Assembly: GCA_016207545.1 (NCBI GenBank)
Contig: JACQPO010000083.1
Coordinates: forward strand, 1-16,084
Length of the DNA stretch: 16,084 nucleotides
DNA from: Methanobacteriota archaeon
Lineage (GTDB): Archaea > Thermoplasmatota > Thermoplasmata > RBG-16-68-12 > EA-27
Direction of reading: 5' to 3'
The notes under the pieces are model-generated. The model had not been told where the DNA came from, made no database searches, and saw only the letters and a list, made by a program, of their open reading frames with translations. The stretch's first letter is position 1. Every line of letters begins with the position of its first letter. Of the stretch, positions 13,190-16,084 are shown one piece after another. A program made the position numbers and the translations under genes.

Positions 13190-13378
13190 CTACTCCTCTT
13201 TCGGGAGCTTCGGGAGGTGGAGGGTCGACCAGCTCTGCAGGTACTTCGAATCGTACCGCGGGAGGCCCGTCCACTTGCACTCCCGGCACTGCGGCGCGCC
13301 GTCCACGCGGAGATACACCTCCGCGCTCCCGCACTGCGGGCACGGGTCCGCGCGGATCCCGACGAGGGGCGACGCCAT
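13190..13378 (-). CDS. Small zinc-ribbon protein, 62 residues
   Basis: Starts at ATG 13378 (MASPLVGIRADPCPQCG). It contains one zinc ribbon: C13-x2-C16 and C31-x2-C34 (CPQCGSAEVYLRVDG, then APQCRECKWTG), followed by a basic, aromatic tail (LPRYDSKYLQSW). GGGAG lies 4 nt before the ATG, and TTAAGG about 27 bp upstream could be the TATA element. The frame is also open to a TTG at 13390. No enzymatic signature is seen. It lies 19 bp from the end of the convergent 44-residue zinc-finger gene and just downstream of the MOSC gene on the same strand (40 bp). Likely a nucleic-acid- or protein-binding ribbon; function unknown. Confidence 0.7.
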   Translation of the reverse strand: MASPLVGIRADPCPQCGSAEVYLRVDGAPQCRECKWTGLPRYDSKYLQSWSTLHLPKLPKEE

Positions 13379-13418
13379 CGGCTCCCGCAATCGACCCTCC
13401 CTTAAGGCCTTTCCCCCG

Positions 13419-14240
13419 TCACGCCAGCCGCACGAGGTCGCCCCGATGGACCGATCCCCCGCGGACCACGGACCCGTACACGCCGACGTTCGCCTTGTTG
13501 TGTTTCGCGGCGGCTTTCAAGATGCCCGGATCCCGGGGAAGGTCGCCCTGGGGCAGGGTCGTCATCACGCACCGGCCGCAGTTCGTCGCGACCTCCACCC
13601 GGACCGTATCCCCGATGGCCACCGTGTGGCCGACCCACTCGTTCTCGACGAAATCCATCTGGGGCACCTCGACGACGATGTTCGGCCGGAACCGCCGAAC
13701 TTCGAAACGTCCTTCGGGGTAGAGTTGGCGGAGCCGATTCACCGTCCCGGTCGTGAGGATGTGAATCGTGGCCGCGTCGAAAAAGGTGTTCGGCGGCATG
13801 GGCTCGTCGGTCACGGTTTCTCGATGCGCGAGCCCTTCGATGTCCGGCCAGTATTCCTCGAGGCTGACCTGGTCCGGCGCCGACGCCATCAGCTTTACGG
13901 GCGCGCCCAGCACCTGGGCGATTGCCGACTCCGCGCGCGAATCATCCGTGCGGACGTGGCTTCCATCGGGGAACGTGATTCGCACGGAGGGCAAGGAGCG
14001 GCCACCCTGCGGGGGCTCCGTATAGGCCGCGCGGAAGTCGAAAAGGCGCGGCCACTTCCTCGGGTTCTTCGCGCTGGCGACCTTGCCGGTCGAGGGGTCG
14101 ACGAGCGCGTAGGCTCGATCCCCAAGCAGGCCGCGGTCCGTGACCTCGCTCGCATTCAGCTCCTCCCCCATCATCGATTTTACTGGGTACCGCCACAACG
14201 ACACGACGGTTCCGAGCGCGTCCCGCGCTTCGGTTGCCAT
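13419..14240 (-). CDS. MOSC-domain protein with N-terminal MOSC beta-barrel (mARC/YcbX-like)
   Basis: A 273-residue protein. Residues about 10-120 are the MOSC N-terminal barrel (VVSLWRYPVKSMMGEEL, DRGLLGDRAYALVD, SAKNPRKWPRL). Residues about 135-270 are the MOSC domain (FFDAATIHILTTGTVNRL, FRPNIVVE, IGDTVRVEV, and NC221GRC224VMTTLP). C224 sits where mitochondrial amidoxime-reducing component proteins have the cysteine that binds the molybdenum cofactor, so Mo-dependent reduction of N-hydroxylated compounds or a sulfur-carrier role is plausible. The extra C221 gives a CxxC pair. ATG 14240 is preceded by GGGGAG at short distance. No molybdopterin genes are in the window. The gene is read divergently from the 90-residue hypothetical gene. 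Confidence 0.9.
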   Translation of the reverse strand: MATEARDALGTVVSLWRYPVKSMMGEELNASEVTDRGLLGDRAYALVDPSTGKVASAKNPRKWPRLFDFRAAYTEPPQGGRSLPSVRITFPDGSHVRTDDSRAESAIAQVLGAPVKLMASAPDQVSLEEYWPDIEGLAHRETVTDEPMPPNTFFDAATIHILTTGTVNRLRQLYPEGRFEVRRFRPNIVVEVPQMDFVENEWVGHTVAIGDTVRVEVATNCGRCVMTTLPQGDLPRDPGILKAAAKHNKANVGVYGSVVRGGSVHRGDLVRLA

Positions 14241-14263
14241 AACTCCCCACCCGACGCCGACTA

Positions 14264-14314
14264 GGCCGTGCGGCCCTCAAATACGTGTCGCACGCCCTGA
14301 AGGGTTCAAACCCT
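14264..14314. promoter_or_regulatory. Cluster of three short dyads in the MOSC / hypothetical-gene divergent gap
   Basis: The 93-bp gap between two divergent genes holds three perfect inverted repeats: GGCCG-TG-CGGCC (14264-14275), CGTG-TCG-CACG (14284-14294) and AGGGTT-CA-AACCCT (14301-14314). A TATA-like TATTTG on the minus strand (about 14278-14284) lies among them, about 40 bp before the MOSC start. They may be operators; the first two are short enough to be chance in GC-rich DNA. Confidence 0.3.
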
Positions 14315-14333
14315 CGGACAGGTTCCCTGCCGT

Positions 14334-14606
14334 ATGGCCCGCACATTGCCGCGAAGGTTCGAGTTCCACTGGGGGAAGGGATGGGTGACGGAGGAGGCAT
14401 CCGTCCGGACGCCGCACCACGAACCAACGATCCAGCTACTGGAATACGAGGGTGGAGAAAAGGCGATTCGTTTCTGTGGATACGACCTCGGCGGCCGCAT
14501 GGGCCGGTACCCCCTCATCGTCGGTGGGGAACACCTCGAAGCCCTTGGGAGGGAAGTGCGGAGGAACCCGAAGCTCTATCGGCTCCTGAAGAGGCTTGTC
14601 GGCTAG
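14334..14606 (+). CDS. Conserved hypothetical protein, 90 residues
   Basis: Starts MARTLPRRFEFHWGKGW. It contains the phrase QLLEYEGGEKAIRFCGYDLG (residues 34-53), then GRYPLIVGGEHLEALGREV and a basic helix NPKLYRLLKRLVG at the end. This pattern, a small beta-rich body with a C-terminal amphipathic helix, looks like a genuine conserved small protein, but I cannot name its family. There is one cysteine (C48), no zinc motif and no membrane segment. AGGT lies upstream at long spacing, so ribosome recruitment is unclear. The gene is divergent from the MOSC gene and 122 bp before the cupredoxin. Confidence 0.65.
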   Translation: MARTLPRRFEFHWGKGWVTEEASVRTPHHEPTIQLLEYEGGEKAIRFCGYDLGGRMGRYPLIVGGEHLEALGREVRRNPKLYRLLKRLVG

Positions 14607-14622
14607 CGCGGAACTCCCATCG

Positions 14623-14634
14623 CTATAGTAATTG
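14623..14634 (+). promoter_or_regulatory. Possible TATA element of the cupredoxin gene
   Basis: CTATAGTAATTG is the most A/T-rich stretch before the cupredoxin. Transcription would start near 14653, giving a leader of about 75 bases that includes the hairpin at 14662-14679. A second, weaker candidate is TTCATAG at 14651-14657. Confidence 0.4.
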
Positions 14635-14661
14635 TTGTAAGTCCTCAACGTTCATAGGGTC

Positions 14662-14679
14662 CTACCATCTCGATGGTAG
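14662..14679 (+). promoter_or_regulatory. Hairpin or operator dyad in the cupredoxin leader
   Basis: CTACCAT-CTCG-ATGGTAG is a perfect 7-bp inverted repeat with a 4-base centre (8 bp if the C-G pair is counted). It lies 50 bp before the cupredoxin ATG, just downstream of the likely transcription start. It could be a repressor operator or a leader hairpin. Apart from the TATA-like element and this dyad, the 14607-14728 gap holds only GC-rich sequence before the ribosome-binding site. Confidence 0.4.
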
Positions 14680-14716
14680 TTCGCCGAGCGCGGCAGGGCG
14701 GCCCGCCCCCGTGGGC

Positions 14717-14725
14717 AGGAGGTGA
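14717..14725 (+). promoter_or_regulatory. Strong Shine-Dalgarno of the cupredoxin gene
   Basis: AGGAGGTGA, 3 nt before ATG 14729, matches the full archaeal 16S tail complement. It is the strongest ribosome-binding site in the window, consistent with a leadered and well-translated mRNA. Confidence 0.65.
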
Positions 14726-14728
14726 ACC

Positions 14729-15175
14729 ATGGACAAGAACAAGGGCACGCTGGTGGCCTTCGGCGCGGTGGCGGTGGTCGCGCTCCTCGTGGGCGCGTTC
14801 GCCTTCACGACGGCCCTCGGCCGGACTCCCGCGGCGGCGCCAACGGATCGGACGATCGTCATGACGGCGGTCGAGTACAAGGGCACGTTCGGGGAGGGCG
14901 AGTCCCAACCCGCAGGCACCGTGGTCAAGGCGTACCGATGGGATCCGAGCTACATCGTCGTGAACAAGGGAGACCGGGTCACCCTGAAGGTTTTCGGGGT
15001 CAACGGGGACCAACACCCCTCCACGATTGACGGGTACGACATCACCTTCACGGTGAAGCGCGGGGAGTGGACGACCGTGACGTTCACGGCGTCGAAGGCG
15101 GGCACCTTCGAGATTGTGTGCCACGTTCCCGAGCACACGGAGACGATGCACGCATACCTGTACGTCGTCGGTTAG
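14729..15175 (+). CDS. Membrane-anchored cupredoxin (sulfocyanin-like type 1 copper protein)
   Basis: A 148-residue protein with an N-terminal membrane anchor (about residues 7-29, after MDKNKG) and an Ala/Pro linker, then a cupredoxin barrel facing outside. Copper ligands can be placed as H96 (NGDQH), then C131-H-V-P-E-H136-T-E-T-M140. The C-x2-P-x-H-x3-M spacing is like that of sulfocyanin and related archaeal blue copper proteins, rather than the two-cysteine CuA motif. Such proteins carry electrons to or from terminal oxidases or other respiratory enzymes at the membrane surface. It has a strong Shine-Dalgarno and a leader with a dyad. It converges on a membrane peptidase gene with a 4-bp overlap. 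No oxidase subunit is in the window, so its partner is unknown. Confidence 0.85.
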   Translation: MDKNKGTLVAFGAVAVVALLVGAFAFTTALGRTPAAAPTDRTIVMTAVEYKGTFGEGESQPAGTVVKAYRWDPSYIVVNKGDRVTLKVFGVNGDQHPSTIDGYDITFTVKRGEWTTVTFTASKAGTFEIVCHVPEHTETMHAYLYVVG

Positions 15176-15990
15176 GCGAGGAGGCGTGCGACGCGGTCCT
15201 CGAGGAGGGGATGGCGGCGCGACCGTGCCCGCATCCCTGCGTCCGCAAGCTTGACTAGGGCGGAGGCCAGCGCGGCCCCGCCCCCCATCCTTTTCGCCGC
15301 CAGTTCGTCCGCGCGGAACTCCCGTTCGCGGTGAGAGGCCCGGTCGAGGAGGTGCACGAACGGGTCGAACGGCAAGACACGCAGGATGGCCGCGGTGAAC
15401 GCTTTCTCCGGCCCGTCGGACTCAGTCAGATGGCACAACTCGTGAAGCAAGACGGCCTCGAGTTCCTCGTCCGTGAGCACGGCTAGGAGGCCGCGCGAGA
15501 CCACGAGAGTGTCGGGAGGCTCCGCAACGGCCGCGGGAGGCCCGTCCACGACGCGAACGCGGACTCCGGGCAGACCGACGTCCGTCCCCAAGCGGGACGC
15601 GAGCGCACCGAGCGGATGGCCGTCCGCGACCCAGCCGCCTGCCGGCAAGTCCCTCGCCCTCGCGGGCACGCCGCGGGCGATTGCCCACGAGACGACGCTC
15701 GCCGTCCCAAGGGCCAGCGCGATGGACAGGATGGCCACGGCCTTCGCGGTCGCGGGCCCGTACTCCACGGGGTCCGCGAGGAAGAAGCACAGGACGAGGC
15801 TCGCCGCGACGAAGATCCAAAAGCCGACACTCAACAACACGGCCGCGCGCAGGAGACGTAGGCGGCGCGACGTCTGGCGGGTTCGCCGGAACGCCACGAC
15901 AATCGAGAGGCCCACGAGGGAGAACGCGCTCAGGACTGCGAGGGTGGCGGCAGAGGTCCAGTACATCTGGAGGGCTTCGAGGCTGCCCAA
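15172..15990 (-). CDS. Membrane zinc metallopeptidase, HExxH type (M56 BlaR1-like / M48-like)
   Basis: A 272-residue protein. Three hydrophobic segments (about residues 12-33, 48-71 and 82-104) precede a cytosolic or exterior peptidase domain. The zinc site is H183-E184-L-C-H187, and the third ligand is E224 in REREFRADELAAKR, the ExxxD pattern of M48/M56 peptidases. The C-terminal helix RHPLLEDRVARLL is typical of M48/M56 ends. I chose TTG 15990 because GGAGGA lies 8 nt upstream (15999-16004) and the TTG directly follows the stop of the upstream gene; ATG 15966 is an alternative without a Shine-Dalgarno. The upstream gene looks like a BlaI-type repressor, and BlaI genes are often followed by M56 peptidases that cleave the repressor when triggered. 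No separate sensor domain is visible, unlike BlaR1. Confidence 0.85.
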   Translation of the reverse strand: MGSLEALQMYWTSAATLAVLSAFSLVGLSIVVAFRRTRQTSRRLRLLRAAVLLSVGFWIFVAASLVLCFFLADPVEYGPATAKAVAILSIALALGTASVVSWAIARGVPARARDLPAGGWVADGHPLGALASRLGTDVGLPGVRVRVVDGPPAAVAEPPDTLVVSRGLLAVLTDEELEAVLLHELCHLTESDGPEKAFTAAILRVLPFDPFVHLLDRASHREREFRADELAAKRMGGGAALASALVKLADAGMRARSRRHPLLEDRVARLLA

Positions 15991-16084
15991 CTACGACTTC
16001 CTCCGCGTTCGTCGCCGGGGCTCGCGGCGTTCCTCCGCGATCAGGCGGGAGACCGCGTCGGCCCCAAAGGCCCGCACGAGGCGC
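15991..16084 (-). CDS. C-terminal fragment of a probable BlaI/MecI/CopY-family repressor, cut by the window edge
   Basis: Only the last 30 codons are present. The peptide RLVRAFGADAVSRLIAEERR followed by a short Arg/Pro/Lys-rich tail resembles the C-terminal dimerisation helix of BlaI-type winged-helix repressors, which typically read L..(V/L)F(G)GS..ALV..LL. The stop TAG at 15991-15993 touches the TTG start of the membrane peptidase, and the peptidase's Shine-Dalgarno lies inside the last codons, so the two are co-translated. The gene pair BlaI-M56 is a known bacterial regulatory arrangement. The assignment is based on a short fragment plus context and needs the missing N-terminal helix-turn-helix for confirmation. 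Confidence 0.45.
   Translation of the reverse strand, partial: RLVRAFGADAVSRLIAEERREPRRRTRRKS

Noticed and set aside
14290..14320. T-arm-like GGGTTCAAACCC resembling part of a tRNA
   Set aside because: The 5-bp T stem does not pair, and no anticodon arm or acceptor stem can be built around it; better described as a dyad.
14355..14375. GGTTCGAGTTCC, another tRNA T-loop look-alike
   Set aside because: It lies inside the 90-residue protein gene and has no surrounding cloverleaf.
14690..14716. GC-rich inverted repeats (GGGCGG/CCGCCC and GCCC/GGGC) before the cupredoxin Shine-Dalgarno
   Set aside because: Stems are short and expected by chance at this base composition; they do not clearly cover the ribosome-binding site.
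1..16084. CRISPR array, insertion sequence, integrase, toxin-antitoxin or phage genes
   Set aside because: I looked for regular repeats, transposase motifs and terminal repeats on both strands and saw none.

Overview
The window is gene-dense, high-GC DNA (G or C at most third codon positions) and reads as an archaeal chromosome, most likely a high-GC euryarchaeote of the Thermoplasmatota type. Evidence for Archaea: TATA-like boxes about 25-30 bp before starts that would give leaderless or nearly leaderless transcripts (ilvE, both enoyl-CoA hydratases, thiolase, HisA-like gene); a thiolase directly followed by a DUF35 zinc-ribbon/OB protein; an archaeal HisA/HisF-related protein; the preQ0 genes queD and queC, which in archaea feed archaeosine synthesis; and a sulfocyanin-like cupredoxin. 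The phylum is an inference. No rRNA, tRNA, CRISPR array, insertion sequence or phage gene was seen.

Layout. 1-510 (minus): a small cupin followed by the start of queD, which runs off the left edge. 626-3309 (plus): a metallo-beta-lactamase protein with two rhodanese domains, coupled by a GTGA overlap to an MFS transporter. 3299-5255 (minus): a tight operon queC > LigB/DODA-like extradiol-dioxygenase-fold protein > Bcp peroxiredoxin. 5344-6321 (minus): branched-chain aminotransferase ilvE. 6472-7251 (minus): enoyl-CoA hydratase 1. 7354-8010 (plus): retropepsin-like protein with an antisense tail. 7816-8604 (minus): enoyl-CoA hydratase 2. 8703-9734 (plus): zinc ribbon fused to a HisA/HisF-like barrel. 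9731-11317 (minus): a GNAT protein and, upstream of it, a frameshifted two-helix membrane protein with a zinc ribbon. 11395-13170 (plus): thiolase, DUF35 protein and a 44-residue zinc-finger protein. 13190-14240 (minus): a small zinc-ribbon protein and a MOSC-domain protein. 14334-15175 (plus): a 90-residue conserved hypothetical protein and a membrane-anchored cupredoxin. 15172-16084 (minus): an HExxH membrane peptidase preceded by the tail of a probable BlaI-type regulator.

Themes. Acyl-CoA metabolism (two hydratases, thiolase/DUF35, IlvE) suggests amino-acid or fatty-acid breakdown. Sulfur and redox chemistry appears as the MBL-rhodanese protein, Bcp, MOSC protein and cupredoxin. preQ0 genes lie at both ends of the left third. 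Small zinc-ribbon modules recur: DUF35, the 44-aa and 62-aa proteins, the HisA fusion and the frameshifted membrane protein. Several intergenic gaps hold short perfect dyads near promoters, which look like operator sites. I saw no unmistakable new defence or mobile system. The most unusual items are the ribbon-HisA fusion, the queC/extradiol/Bcp operon with an altered metal site, the BlaI-peptidase pair beside the cupredoxin, and the MBL-rhodanese/MFS pair with a non-standard metal site.
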